From Caldilineaceae bacterium (GTDB taxonomy: Bacteria > Chloroflexota > Anaerolineae > Caldilineales > Caldilineaceae): a DNA stretch of 39,744 nt. The stretch covers positions 1 to 39,744 of the forward strand of contig JAJDXQ010000004.1 of assembly GCA_022823185.1 (NCBI GenBank). Reading direction: 5' to 3'. A program made the translations under genes and the position numbers. A model generated the notes under the pieces. The model had not been told where the DNA came from, searched no databases, and saw only the letters and a list, made by a program, of their open reading frames with translations. Positions 11,853-20,602 of this stretch are shown here, one piece after another. Every line of letters starts with the position of its first letter. Positions within the stretch are counted from its first letter, which is position 1.

Positions 11853-12752
11853 TTGTCACAGATGGTGTACAAGCCCCCTTCAGACGGGTCTCGATGGCTA
11901 GGTCTGACCGCACTCTGCTGGTTGGCCCTGACCGATGCAATCCTGCTCGTCTGGTTGGTCCTGAAACCGGTCGGCTGGAGCAGTTTCGTCCTGCTACTCA
12001 TCTTCCTGGCCTCACTGCCGCTCCTTGTCCACCTGACGATGAGAACCTGGGGCGCATTCAATCTCGAATACTGGCTGGACCGCAACGCCCTTCGGGTCCG
12101 CTGGGCCGGCACTCGCCAGGTCATACCGCTTCACAGCATCCTGCGCATCATCGAAGGCGTCGACGAAATGTCCTCGCGGCCCTCTTTGCTGGACTGGCCT
12201 TCACCTTTCGTTCGCATCGTGGAGGGGGGGCAGGGACAAAGGCTGGTGCGCCTGGCCAGCGTACCACTCGGTCAATGCCTCCTGATCGAAACCGATGACG
12301 GCATCTTCGCCATCTCTCCGGAAGACCCCATCGGTTTCCTCGAAGAGTTGCAAGCTCTCAATCGACTCGGCATCTCGCGCACGTTGCCGCTCGTCCGCGA
12401 GCAGCCGACGAACTTCTATGCCCTGGCCACAGAATCGGCTGTCGGCCGTTGGTTGCTCCTGGCCGGGCTCATTGGCTGCCTCGCACTCTATGGCTATCTC
12501 ATGGTCCGCTTCCCACATTTGCCCGAAGCGATGATCTTTCATTACAATCGACAAGGTGCGCCAGACAGCATCCGGACCAAAGACGCGCTCTTCCTGCTTC
12601 CCGCCATCGGTCTCCTGACATACCTGACCAACACCGCAGCCGGCCTGTGGATGAGGCTGCAAGGCCAGCGCTCCGGCGCCTACCTCTTCTGGGCCGGCTC
12701 CCTGCTTGTGCAAGCGCTGACGCTCCTGGCTCTCTTTAGCTTGACAACATGA
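11853..12752 (+). CDS. Membrane protein with PH-like domain and DUF1648-like C-terminus
   Basis: This is a 299-residue integral membrane protein. Helices are predicted by eye at about 15-36, 43-62, 197-218, 245-264 and 276-296. Between the second and third lies a soluble beta-rich region (about 70-165) that resembles a bacterial PH domain. The segment around 221-262 (PEAMIFHYNRQGAPD, then a helix) resembles DUF1648. The start is uncertain: TTG at 11853 has GAGGGG 9 bases upstream, while ATG at 11862 is an alternative shortening the protein by three residues. No enzymatic motif is visible. The function is unknown. Confidence 0.7.
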   Translation: MSQMVYKPPSDGSRWLGLTALCWLALTDAILLVWLVLKPVGWSSFVLLLIFLASLPLLVHLTMRTWGAFNLEYWLDRNALRVRWAGTRQVIPLHSILRIIEGVDEMSSRPSLLDWPSPFVRIVEGGQGQRLVRLASVPLGQCLLIETDDGIFAISPEDPIGFLEELQALNRLGISRTLPLVREQPTNFYALATESAVGRWLLLAGLIGCLALYGYLMVRFPHLPEAMIFHYNRQGAPDSIRTKDALFLLPAIGLLTYLTNTAAGLWMRLQGQRSGAYLFWAGSLLVQALTLLALFSLTT

Positions 12753-12885
12753 CCAGACTGAAAGCGCGATGCCTAGCGAAGCCTTGGCAGACTACCCACC
12801 ACCTGTCCTGCCTGGATCGGTCCAGACGGATACCGGCAATCTCAAAGACCGCAGCCCCAAAGGTGTCGCCCCCTCCCCTTCGGCC

Positions 12886-12891
12886 GAGGAG
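12886..12891 (+). promoter_or_regulatory. Ribosome binding site deciding the GT2 start
   Basis: GAGGAG ends six bases before the GTG at 12898. The same frame stays open upstream to an ATG at 12769, but that ATG lacks a comparable site and the extra 43 codons encode a Pro/Ser-rich peptide unlike the family. Confidence 0.65.
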
Positions 12892-12897
12892 TTCTCT

Positions 12898-13659
12898 GTG
12901 TCGCGCCCCTTTCTGACAATCATCATTCCTGCCTACAACGAAGCCCAACGACTTCCCGATTCCCTGAAGAAAATCGCCGCGTTCCTGCGAAGTCAGTCCT
13001 TTCCTACCGAGATTCTTGTGGTGGAAAACCGGTCAACGGATGAAACAAGCGACGTCGTTCGCAGCTTCGCCAACACGATTACTGCCTCAGATCCGTTTAC
13101 GCTAGAGTTGCTGCACAGCGCGCCCGGGAAGGGCGCCGCCGTCAAGACAGGGATGCTTGTCGGCCAGGGCGACTACCTGTTCATCTGCGACGCCGACCTC
13201 TCCATGCCCATCGATGAAATCGCCAAATTTCTGCCGCCTCAGCAAGAAGCCAGCGGCTATGACGTCGCCATCGCCAGCCGGGAAATCGCCGGCGCCGTAC
13301 GGTACCATGAACCGTTCTACCGGCATCTGATGGGACGGGTCTTCAACTTCGTTGTGCGCAGATTGATCATCCCCGGAATCGAAGATACCCAGTGCGGCTT
13401 CAAAATGTTCACGCGGGAAGCGGCCGCTCAGGTCTTTCCTCATCAGACCATCGATGGCTGGGGCTTCGACCCCGAAATCCTCTACATCAGCCGCATCCGC
13501 GGCCTCAACCTTGTCGAAGTACCCATCAACTGGTATTACATGTCAGAAAGTCGCATCAATCCCATTCTGGACACCATCAACATGGTGCGTGAGGTCCTGC
13601 GTATCCGTCGCAATGGACTCCGGGGGATCTATGAACAGGTCGCCCGCCCGTCCGACTAA
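12898..13659 (+). CDS. Family 2 glycosyltransferase, dolichyl-phosphate-glucose-synthase-like
   Basis: The 253-residue protein begins directly with the GT2 core (SRPFLTIIIPAYNEAQRL). It continues with VVENRSTDET, GKGAAVKTGM, the DxD-type motif FICDADLSMP, and a C-terminal DTQCGFKMF and DGWGFDPEI, which are typical of polyprenyl-phosphate glucosyl or mannosyl transferases. The enzyme probably loads a sugar from a nucleotide donor onto a lipid phosphate at the inner membrane face. No membrane helices are present. A GT-C enzyme that would use such a lipid-linked sugar is encoded at 24447-26294. The specific sugar cannot be read from the sequence. Confidence 0.88.
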   Translation: MSRPFLTIIIPAYNEAQRLPDSLKKIAAFLRSQSFPTEILVVENRSTDETSDVVRSFANTITASDPFTLELLHSAPGKGAAVKTGMLVGQGDYLFICDADLSMPIDEIAKFLPPQQEASGYDVAIASREIAGAVRYHEPFYRHLMGRVFNFVVRRLIIPGIEDTQCGFKMFTREAAAQVFPHQTIDGWGFDPEILYISRIRGLNLVEVPINWYYMSESRINPILDTINMVREVLRIRRNGLRGIYEQVARPSD

Positions 13660-13746
13660 CTGCTCGCCCAAACCCTCTGTCGCCGGCCCCGTTGCTCCGG
13701 CGCAGCTGCCCAGGCGATCGTTTCCCAGGCCCAATCCTGCTTCCCT

Positions 13747-14436
13747 TTACGCGGGCGGAGACCGACCAGGCTCAATGCTTGCCAGCAATATCTGAACGCC
13801 GTTCGCCGCGAAATGAGCCGCCAGCGGCGTGAGTATGCTCTGCTGCCACACAAACATCACCCCAAACAGCGCCCCCGCCGTACCCGCGCCGACAATGCCC
13901 CACACGCCCTGAGGACTGTGCAACAGTCCAAACACGATGCTGAAACCAACGATCAGCCATGACGCCGGCAGCAGCGGCGAAAACCCGCCAATCAGCAGGC
14001 TTCGAAAAAGAACCTCCTCGAACAGCACGCTCAGCAGCAGAGCGAACGGCAGCAGTACTGCTTCCCTCCGACTGCGCGGCACGACAAGCTCCAGGATCGA
14101 ACGGTAGAATCGTGTATCCGTGTAGCGCGTGACAACCCGCCCCGTTCCCACGAACAGCGCAGCCAGTCCCAACCCGGCCAGCCCGCCCGTCAGGAGCTGC
14201 TGACCTGCATTGTGAAACTGCCACCCCAACGTCTCCGGCGACAGGCCGCTGCCGCTCCCCAGCATGAGACAGATAGCCAATACAACAGCCCTCAACGCGT
14301 TTTCCGCCGGCAGCAAGAGAAGATTCTCCTGCGGCTGCCAAACCTGCAGAAGGCGCGCCGTCCGGTACGCCCCATAGCCGACCATCAGCGTGATCAGCAG
14401 AGTCAATCCCGCAAACATCATGTATCGCCAGTCCAT
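13747..14436 (-). CDS. CPBP-family intramembrane metalloprotease
   Basis: This is a 229-residue polytopic membrane protein of the CPBP (Rce1/CAAX-like) family. The defining motifs are present: EEVLFR with E140, E141 and R145, a histidine at 173 in FGLLHSPQG, and H208 with N212 near the C-terminus. Members cleave peptides within the membrane or act in immunity or sorting; the substrate here is unknown. A TTG at 14472 would add 12 residues; I used the ATG at 14436. It converges on the GT2 gene, with 87 bases between their stops. Confidence 0.85.
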   Translation of the reverse strand: MDWRYMMFAGLTLLITLMVGYGAYRTARLLQVWQPQENLLLLPAENALRAVVLAICLMLGSGSGLSPETLGWQFHNAGQQLLTGGLAGLGLAALFVGTGRVVTRYTDTRFYRSILELVVPRSRREAVLLPFALLLSVLFEEVLFRSLLIGGFSPLLPASWLIVGFSIVFGLLHSPQGVWGIVGAGTAGALFGVMFVWQQSILTPLAAHFAANGVQILLASIEPGRSPPA

Positions 14437-14700
14437 TGCCTTAGTGTATGTGACGGTCGACGATGCCTTCAAATGCAGATGCGCTCGTTTCGTCAGCCCT
14501 CTGCGGCTTTCCCGCGTTCACCTGCTCGCAGCCCATCTTTGACAGGCTGATTCGCAGCCAACACCGTCCTGCGTCCCGCCCGCCTCCCTGCTCACTTGCC
14601 AATCGCGTATGAACATTACGCCGCTCAGGAACTCGGGCGCCAGGTCCTATTGCCAGCCGCGCCGCCCCCAACATTTCGAACCCTGTCCACCCCCCGATTT
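14437..14700. other. Intergenic stretch without a recognisable gene
   Basis: This separates the minus-strand CPBP gene from the plus-strand acyl-CoA dehydrogenase promoter. I see no convincing open frame, hairpin or repeat. A promoter for the CPBP gene is expected here but no good pair of boxes was found. Confidence 0.5.
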
Positions 14701-14728
14701 TTGAGTGTTTCCGATCTGTTGCTATACT
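14701..14728 (+). promoter_or_regulatory. Promoter of the acyl-CoA dehydrogenase leader
   Basis: TTGAGT at 14701-14706 and TATACT at 14723-14728 are separated by 16 bases. The start of transcription would be near 14735, giving a leader of about 168 bases before the acyl-CoA dehydrogenase ATG. TTGAG at the -35 position recurs in two other promoters in the window. Confidence 0.65.
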
Positions 14729-14751
14729 GACCCTCTGAATACAGTCAGGCT

Positions 14752-14801
14752 GGCGCGCCGCTGTTGGGCGCGCCGAAGAGAGGCAATCCTCTTCTTCGGC
14801 G
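14752..14801 (+). promoter_or_regulatory. Leader RNA with two overlapping hairpins preceding a terminator
   Basis: Hairpin 1 pairs 14752-14759 with 14767-14774 (GGCGCGCC in both arms, 7-base loop). Hairpin 2 pairs 14771-14783 with 14788-14801: 13 base pairs, one bulged T at 14793, loop CAAT. Hairpin 2 shares CGCC (14771-14774) with hairpin 1 and GGCG (14798-14801) with the following terminator. The three structures are therefore mutually exclusive in sequence, the hallmark of an attenuator or riboswitch. The ligand or trigger is unknown and no known riboswitch class was recognised. Confidence 0.6.
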
Positions 14802-14826
14802 GAGACTAAGGCGTCTCCGCCTTTTT
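14798..14826 (+). terminator. Intrinsic terminator in the acyl-CoA dehydrogenase leader
   Basis: GGCGGAGAC at 14798-14806, a 6-base loop, and GTCTCCGCC at 14813-14821 form a perfect 9-bp stem. It is followed at once by TTTTTCTTC. It lies between the promoter (14701-14728) and the ATG at 14903. No plus-strand gene lies between the promoter and the terminator, so it either ends a short RNA of about 90 bases or controls read-through into the operon. Confidence 0.8.
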
Positions 14827-14902
14827 CTTCGAACCAAGCTCACTGACTGTCTCTCAACCCTCGGCTCGGGGGCCTGAAATCAGTAAGAAAAGGGAACGCG
14901 CG

Positions 14903-16114
14903 ATGGCTTCCTCATCCGACCTGCTCTACACGGAAGAACACAACCTGGTTCGCAAAATGGCCTATGACTTTACCCGCAATGAAGTCATGCCTATCATCGC
15001 CGAACACGACCGCAATCACTCCTTCCCTCACGAACTGCTGCCCAGGATGGCCCAACTTGGCTTCCTTGGCATCTGCCTGCCGGCCTGCTACGGCGGCGCC
15101 GGTATGGATTTCCTCTCCCTGGGCATCGTCTCCGAGGCCTTGGAATACGGAGATTCCTCCGTCCGCGAAACGGTCGCAGTCCATCTCGCCCTGCACGCGC
15201 TGCCCATCTTCCAGTGGGGAACCGAGGAGCAAAAACGGACCTTCCTGCCCGGCCTTGCCGCCGGCGACCATATCGCCTGCTTCGGCCTGACCGAGCCCGG
15301 GGCCGGGTCCGACGTTGCCGCCCTCCAGGCGCGCGCCCAGCGCCAGGGCGGCGAATATATCCTCAGCGGCGAAAAAATGTGGATCACGCTGGCCGACGTC
15401 GCCGACCGCTTCCTTGTCTTTGCCAAAACACAGCCGGACCAGGGCGCACGCGGCATCTCCGCCTTCATCCTGGAGCGCGGCTGGAAGGGCCTTGCCACCG
15501 GCACGCTCGAAGGCAAAATGGGCGTGCGCGCCAGCAATACCGGTTGGATCAATATGCAGGAGGTGCGCGTGCCCGCCGAGTACAGGCTCGGCCAGGAAGG
15601 CGAAGGCTTCAAAATCGCCATGAGCTGCCTCGATAACGCCCGGTTCGGCGTCGCCGCCGGCTCCGTTGGCATCATTCGCGCCTGCATCGATGAATCGGTC
15701 AAATATGCCCTGCAGCGCAAAACGTTCGGCAAACCAATCGCGGAACACCAGCTCATCCAACAGATGATTGCCCAAATGCAGCAGGACCTGGACATCGGTG
15801 AACTGCTCGTATGGAAAGCCGGTACTCTCAAGAACCAGGGCGTCCGCAACACCCGCGAGACCAGCATGGCCAAATGGTTTTGCACGGAAGCCGCCCGCCG
15901 CGCCGCCGACAACGCCGTTCAGATCCACGGCGCCTACGGATATTCAGATGAATACAATGTGGAACGCCACTTGCGCAATACCAAGAGCGCCGTCATCTAT
16001 GAAGGCACCAGCCAGATCCATACGCTGATGCAGGCCGCATACACACTGGGCATGCGCGACGACCGGCCTCTTCGCTGCCCCATGCCTGCCTACGACCCCG
16101 ATGCCTGGCAGTAG
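14903..16114 (+). CDS. Acyl-CoA dehydrogenase
   Basis: This FAD enzyme oxidises an acyl-CoA to the 2-enoyl-CoA and passes electrons to ETF. The 403 residues cover the whole fold: FAD-contacting [48 protein letters not shown], and the catalytic glutamate E367 in IYEGTSQIH, the position used by short- and medium-chain dehydrogenases. Length and motifs fit the general (butyryl/glutaryl-CoA-like) group, but chain length cannot be fixed from sequence. AAAAGGGA at 14888-14894 is 8 bases upstream. etfB and etfA follow, a normal functional grouping. The leader suggests regulated read-through. Confidence 0.93.
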   Translation: MASSSDLLYTEEHNLVRKMAYDFTRNEVMPIIAEHDRNHSFPHELLPRMAQLGFLGICLPACYGGAGMDFLSLGIVSEALEYGDSSVRETVAVHLALHALPIFQWGTEEQKRTFLPGLAAGDHIACFGLTEPGAGSDVAALQARAQRQGGEYILSGEKMWITLADVADRFLVFAKTQPDQGARGISAFILERGWKGLATGTLEGKMGVRASNTGWINMQEVRVPAEYRLGQEGEGFKIAMSCLDNARFGVAAGSVGIIRACIDESVKYALQRKTFGKPIAEHQLIQQMIAQMQQDLDIGELLVWKAGTLKNQGVRNTRETSMAKWFCTEAARRAADNAVQIHGAYGYSDEYNVERHLRNTKSAVIYEGTSQIHTLMQAAYTLGMRDDRPLRCPMPAYDPDAWQ

Positions 16115-16206
16115 GGAACGAACCTGGTAAATGGCCCGCTCGCCTCGCGCTTTCGGAGCCTGGCGCCGGTCATGCTGAACAGAGCGGCACACGAAAGGAG
16201 CGCTGC

Positions 16207-16992
16207 GTGAACATAGCAGTGTTAATCAAGCAGACACCCGATACCGCCGAGCTGCCCAAAATCTCCGTGGAAGAGGCGCGGTCCGGCGAACTGCGGGCGA
16301 CGATGGTCCTCAATCCTTGGGATGAATTCGCCGTGGAGGAGGCAATCGACCTTTCCTACAGATTCGGCTGCAAGACGACCGCTGTCTCCATGGGCCGCGC
16401 AGGCGAAACCGACGCCCTCAAGCACGCACTGGCCATGGGCGTCGAAAACGCCCTCCTCGTAGATGAAGAGGTTGCTGGCGGCGGCGACGAGTGGGCAGCC
16501 GCCGACGCACTGGCCGCAGCCGTCACGAGGGTCGGCGAAGAGGGGGACGTAGAGCTCGTGCTGACCGGCAAAATGAGCGTTGACGGAAACAGCGGCGTCA
16601 TCTACGCCGGCGTCGCCTGCAAGCTCGGCTGGGATCTCCTTGTCAACGTAACCAGGATCGTCGACATCGCTGACGGCAAACTGATCGCCGAACAGGCCTT
16701 TGAAGGGGGACAGGAGACCGTCGAAGTTCCCATGCCCGTCGTGATCAGCGTCGCCAAAGAGATCAACGAACCGCGCTATCCCAGCTTCATGGGAATCCGC
16801 AAGGCCAGCCGCGCCGCGATACCCGTCCTGGGAAGCGCCGACATTCATGTCGCGGCCTCTTCTACAGCTCGTTGGACCGATCTCGAAAAGCCGGAGGTGG
16901 AACAGGTGCAGGTCCGCATCATTGAAGGAGACAGCGTTGAGGAAAAGGCGGCCCGCCTCGCCGATGTCCTGATGGCTGAAAAGGTCATTTGA
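16207..16992 (+). CDS. etfB: Electron transfer flavoprotein beta subunit
   Basis: This is the AMP-binding small subunit of ETF, which shuttles electrons from acyl-CoA dehydrogenases to the respiratory chain. The 261 residues start with NIAVLIKQTPDT and show the signature NPWDEFAVEEAIDL, then DGNSGVIYAGVACKLGWDL. The start is GTG, with AAAGGAG at 16194-16200 six bases before it. It lies 92 bases after the acyl-CoA dehydrogenase and 72 before etfA, forming a three-gene unit. Its length is typical of non-bifurcating EtfB. Confidence 0.94.
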   Translation: MNIAVLIKQTPDTAELPKISVEEARSGELRATMVLNPWDEFAVEEAIDLSYRFGCKTTAVSMGRAGETDALKHALAMGVENALLVDEEVAGGGDEWAAADALAAAVTRVGEEGDVELVLTGKMSVDGNSGVIYAGVACKLGWDLLVNVTRIVDIADGKLIAEQAFEGGQETVEVPMPVVISVAKEINEPRYPSFMGIRKASRAAIPVLGSADIHVAASSTARWTDLEKPEVEQVQVRIIEGDSVEEKAARLADVLMAEKVI

Positions 16993-17064
16993 GGGGGCCG
17001 GACGCCAGCCTTGAAACATGGCTGCTCTCCCCTCGCGTAAGAGCCCCGATGGAAAGGGAACACC

Positions 17065-18045
17065 ATGACGATTCTCGTCTGGATTGAACAGAATGACGGT
17101 CAGGCCGTGTCCAACTGCTGGGAGCTCCTGGCAAAGGCCAGGGCGCTGGGCCAGGAACTGGACACCGAGGTCGCGGCCCTTCTGATCGGAAGCGACGTCG
17201 AAGAAGCGGCCCAACAGGCCTTTGCATACGGCGCCGGCAGAGTCCTGGCCGCGACCGATTCCAGCCTGGCGCGCTTCCGGCTGCAGCCGTTCGTTGAAAT
17301 TGCTGAACAGGCGGTTGAGCGAACCGGCGCAGTCGCTTTCCTCGCCAACGCTTCGATTCGCGGCGGAGTCCTGGCCGCAACGGTCGCCTGCCGCCAGAAC
17401 GCAGGCATCGCAGCCAGCGCGACTGACCTCTGGGTGGAGGACGGCAAACTGGTCGCCGCCCGCGTCATCTATTCAGGCAATATACGCGCCAGGATACAGT
17501 TTGAGAGCCACTTGGCCGTGGCCAGCGTTCGGCCCCGCTCCTTTCCAATGCCAGAGGCGTCCGAGAGGACAGGTACAGTGGAGACGCTTGACGCGACCCT
17601 GAACGAAGACGATATTCGCCAGAAAATAACCGACTTTCGCGCCGCCGAAGCGGGCGAAATCAGCCTGACCGATGCCCACATCATCGTTTCCGGCGGGAGG
17701 GGCGTTGCCGCCGATCCCCAAAAAGGATTCGAGCTTGTCGGCGAACTCGCCCAAACCCTGGGGGCCGCCCTCGGCGCAAGCCGCGCCGCAGTTGACGCCG
17801 GCTACATCCCCTACAAACACCAGGTAGGGCAGACCGGAAAAACTGTTAAACCTGATCTCTATGTCGCCTGCGGCATCTCCGGCGCCATCCAACACCTGGC
17901 CGGCATGGGAAACAGCAAGATCATCGTCGCCGTCAACAAGGACCCCAACGCGCCCATCTTTGAGCGCGCCAAATATGGCATCGTCGATGATCTGTTCACC
18001 ACCGTCCCGGCCCTGACCGCGGAGTTCAGCAAACGCCTGAAATGA
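17065..18045 (+). CDS. etfA: Electron transfer flavoprotein alpha subunit
   Basis: This is the FAD-binding subunit partnering EtfB. The 326 residues have the N-terminal ETF domain and a C-terminal FAD site: VSGGRGVA, then VGQTGKTVKPDLYVACGISG, GAIQHLAGM and AVNKDPNAPIF, the family signature. GAAAGGG at 17052-17058 lies six bases before the ATG. Electrons would continue to the menaquinone pool through an ETF dehydrogenase that is not in the window. Confidence 0.94.
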   Translation: MTILVWIEQNDGQAVSNCWELLAKARALGQELDTEVAALLIGSDVEEAAQQAFAYGAGRVLAATDSSLARFRLQPFVEIAEQAVERTGAVAFLANASIRGGVLAATVACRQNAGIAASATDLWVEDGKLVAARVIYSGNIRARIQFESHLAVASVRPRSFPMPEASERTGTVETLDATLNEDDIRQKITDFRAAEAGEISLTDAHIIVSGGRGVAADPQKGFELVGELAQTLGAALGASRAAVDAGYIPYKHQVGQTGKTVKPDLYVACGISGAIQHLAGMGNSKIIVAVNKDPNAPIFERAKYGIVDDLFTTVPALTAEFSKRLK

Positions 18046-18189
18046 AACTGGTTCGCTCTGCAATGCTTGTTCAGTCCGGTCGCCTGCGCTATGCGGGAGA
18101 CTCGGCAGCGCTATGTTGCTGACACGGGATTCTGCCTGCTCGGCCCCCCTGCTTTAGCCAGCCGGGCAGATCGTGAAGTCATCGTCACA

Positions 18190-18240
18190 TGGTACACTTG
18201 CCGGCTCCATCCTCCCTTCCCCCCCGAAACGCGGGGGAAG
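18190..18240 (+). promoter_or_regulatory. Possible extended -10 promoter and leader hairpin before thrC
   Basis: TGGTACACT at 18190-18198 is an extended -10 element; the -35 region is poor. About 18 bases on, CTTCCCCC (18216-18223) and GGGGGAAG (18233-18240) can form an 8-bp hairpin. It is not followed by a T tract, so it is not a terminator. The site is in the 250-base gap between etfA and the threonine synthase gene. Confidence 0.35.
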
Positions 18241-18295
18241 CCCTTCTGCGTCGTCATGCCTTCAGGCGAACGCGCCGACCCTCTGGTGATGCAAT

Positions 18296-19639
18296 ATGAC
18301 AGAGTACAAGGCCCACTTCCGCTGCTTCAGGGGTTGCGCCGGAATCCATTCGATCTTCGAAGTAATTTATACCTGCCCAAAATGCGGCGGCCTGCTGGAG
18401 GTACAACACGACCTCGACGCCCTGCGAACGCGCTCACCCAATCAATGGAAGAAGCTGTTCGATGACCGTGTCGGCTCCACTCAGTGGCCCTACGGCAGCG
18501 GCGTCTGGGGCAAGAAAGAGTGGATCATGCCCTCCATCTCCGACGACAACGTGGTCAGCATGTATGAAGGCAACTCGAACCTTTTCTGGGCCGAACGGCT
18601 CGGCCGTCAGATCGGCCTGTCCGACCTGTGGGTCAAACTGTGCGGAAACAGCCACACGGGCAGCTTCAAAGATCTGGGCATGACCGTCCTTGTCAGCGTC
18701 GTCAAACAGATGCGCGACGAAGGCGTCCCGGTCCGGGCGGTGGCCTGCGCCAGCACCGGCGATACCAGCGCCGCGCTGGCCGCTTACGCCGCCGCGGCCG
18801 GCATTCCCGCCGTCATCTTCCTCCCCGAAGGCAAAGTCAGCCCCGCCCAGCTCATCCAGCCCATCGCAAGCGGCGCCCATGTGTTGGCCCTCGACTCCGA
18901 CTTCGATGGCTGCATGCGCGTCATCCGCGAAATCACCCACGCCGGAGACAGCCCCGACTCCTCCATCTACCTCGCCAACTCGATGAATTCACTCCGCATC
19001 GAAGGCCAGAAAACCGTCGGCATCGAGATCGTGCAGCAGTTCGATTGGGAAATCCCGGACTGGATCGTGATTCCCGTCGGGAATCTGGGCAATATCAGCG
19101 CAATTTACAAAGGCCTGAAACTGATGCAGGACCTGGGCATCATCAACCGCTTGCCCCGCCTGGTGGCCGCCCAGGCCTCCAAGGCAAACCCCTTCTACCT
19201 CAGCTATCTGAACGGATTTGAACGAAAAGTCAAAGTGGAGGCCCAGTCAACGCTCGCCTCAGCCATCCAGATCGGCGATCCCGTCAGCTACGAAAAGGCC
19301 GTCCAGGCCATCCAGGAGACCGACGGCATCGTAGAGCAGGTGAACGAACATGAAATGGCCTTGGCTGCCGCCATGGCCGATGCCACCGGAATGTACACCT
19401 GTCCCCATACCGGCGCCGCTCTCGCCGCGCTCTTCAAGTTGCTGCAGCGAAAAATTGTCGCAAGCCACCAGCGGGTCATCGTCATCAGCACGGCCCACGG
19501 GCTGAAATTCACTCCCTTCAAAGTCGGCTACCACGAAGGCACGCTGGCGGAAGTGGAAAGCGATCTCGCCAATCCCCCGGTCTATCTGCCCGCCAACGCG
19601 GCAATCGTGCGGGATGCAATTCAGCGCAAACTGGCATGA
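18296..19639 (+). CDS. thrC: Threonine synthase
   Basis: This PLP enzyme converts O-phosphohomoserine to threonine and phosphate. The 447 residues begin with a small zinc-ribbon-like part (C10, C14, C27, C30), as in many threonine synthases of this subgroup. The PLP lysine is K125 in GSFKDLGM, followed by the phosphate-binding [15 protein letters not shown] loop and [14 protein letters not shown]. The length is within the family range. The ATG at 18296 is preceded by no strong ribosome site. No other threonine genes are adjacent. Confidence 0.92.
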   Translation: MTEYKAHFRCFRGCAGIHSIFEVIYTCPKCGGLLEVQHDLDALRTRSPNQWKKLFDDRVGSTQWPYGSGVWGKKEWIMPSISDDNVVSMYEGNSNLFWAERLGRQIGLSDLWVKLCGNSHTGSFKDLGMTVLVSVVKQMRDEGVPVRAVACASTGDTSAALAAYAAAAGIPAVIFLPEGKVSPAQLIQPIASGAHVLALDSDFDGCMRVIREITHAGDSPDSSIYLANSMNSLRIEGQKTVGIEIVQQFDWEIPDWIVIPVGNLGNISAIYKGLKLMQDLGIINRLPRLVAAQASKANPFYLSYLNGFERKVKVEAQSTLASAIQIGDPVSYEKAVQAIQETDGIVEQVNEHEMALAAAMADATGMYTCPHTGAALAALFKLLQRKIVASHQRVIVISTAHGLKFTPFKVGYHEGTLAEVESDLANPPVYLPANAAIVRDAIQRKLA

Positions 19640-19775
19640 TCGTCTTCGGCCGCCGCAAGGCATTCCCCCGCGCGCCGCAGTTCGCGCTCCATACTTCGCA
19701 CTGCCTCCAATTTCAGTGACAGAAGAGAAAAGAAACGCCCTTGATTACACGCCTACCTCCTTCTCGCAAGGGCGA

Positions 19776-20537
19776 ATGGACTTTACCTGGGAGGAGCTGA
19801 CCCCCGCGCAGCGCGCCCAGCACGACGCTGACTGGCAGGCGGGCAAGGGCCTCATCGGCGGCGACCCCCGGAAACGCCCAAATTTCGACACACTGCCCGC
19901 CTGGGGCATGGACCGGCCGTTTTTTCGCGCGCTTGCCCTCGACGATGGCCGCGCCGCCAACGGCCTGCGCTTCCGCCGCCGCACGGCCGGCGCCCACCCC
20001 CTGGAAATCGAAATCGGCTTCGGCCGCGGCGACTTCCTGCTCGACCGGGCCGCGCGCATGCCCGAACGCTGGTTCGTCGGATTCGAAACCAAAACTAAAG
20101 CCGTTCGCCTGGCCCTGCGGCGCCTTGAAAAACGGGAACTGGAAAACCTGTGGCTCAGCGACGACGACGCCCGCGTGGGCCTGCCGCTGGCCATCCCCGA
20201 TCAACGCGCCGATGCCGTCCACGTGCTTTTCCCCGACCCCTGGTGGAAGGCGCAGCACAAAGTCAAGCGCCTCTTCTCCCCGCCCTTCGTCGACCTGCTC
20301 GCGGCCAAACTGCGGCCGGGCGGATACCTGCACCTGAAGACAGACGTGGAACAGTACGGCGAAATGGTGCGCCACCTCCTCTCGCGCCACCCAGCCTTCA
20401 GTGAGCACACCCCGGAATTGGCCGCCCGCGTCGGCCCATACCTCCCCACCCACCGCGAACACTGGTGCCGCGAGAACGGCAAGCCGGTCTGGGCCTGTTA
20501 CTTCCCAAAACGCGCGGCCCCCTCAACGATGGCCTGA
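19776..20537 (+). CDS. trmB: tRNA (guanine-46-N7)-methyltransferase
   Basis: It methylates G46 in the variable loop of tRNA using S-adenosylmethionine. Motifs: SAM site [18 protein letters not shown], and the TrmB hallmark [15 protein letters not shown], then [12 protein letters not shown]. The frame is open upstream to 19614 and a GTG at 19716 is possible. I prefer the ATG at 19776 (253 residues), which follows AAGGG and gives a length closer to the family. The N-terminal 70 residues before the SAM domain ([11 protein letters not shown] and onward) are longer than in E. coli TrmB. Confidence 0.88.
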   Translation: MDFTWEELTPAQRAQHDADWQAGKGLIGGDPRKRPNFDTLPAWGMDRPFFRALALDDGRAANGLRFRRRTAGAHPLEIEIGFGRGDFLLDRAARMPERWFVGFETKTKAVRLALRRLEKRELENLWLSDDDARVGLPLAIPDQRADAVHVLFPDPWWKAQHKVKRLFSPPFVDLLAAKLRPGGYLHLKTDVEQYGEMVRHLLSRHPAFSEHTPELAARVGPYLPTHREHWCRENGKPVWACYFPKRAAPSTMA

Positions 20538-20602
20538 GAGATTCCTGTTGTCCGGTCTGATGCTGTAATATGGTGCTCAAATGATTCTGGCGGAGGAGAG
20601 TC

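Noticed and set aside
12769..12897. N-terminal extension of the GT2 gene
   Set aside because: A strong GAGGAG site precedes GTG 12898, and the extension is a Pro/Ser-rich peptide not seen in the family.
18067..18465. 132-codon frame between etfA and thrC
   Set aside because: It overlaps the clear N-terminus of threonine synthase in another frame and has no motif.
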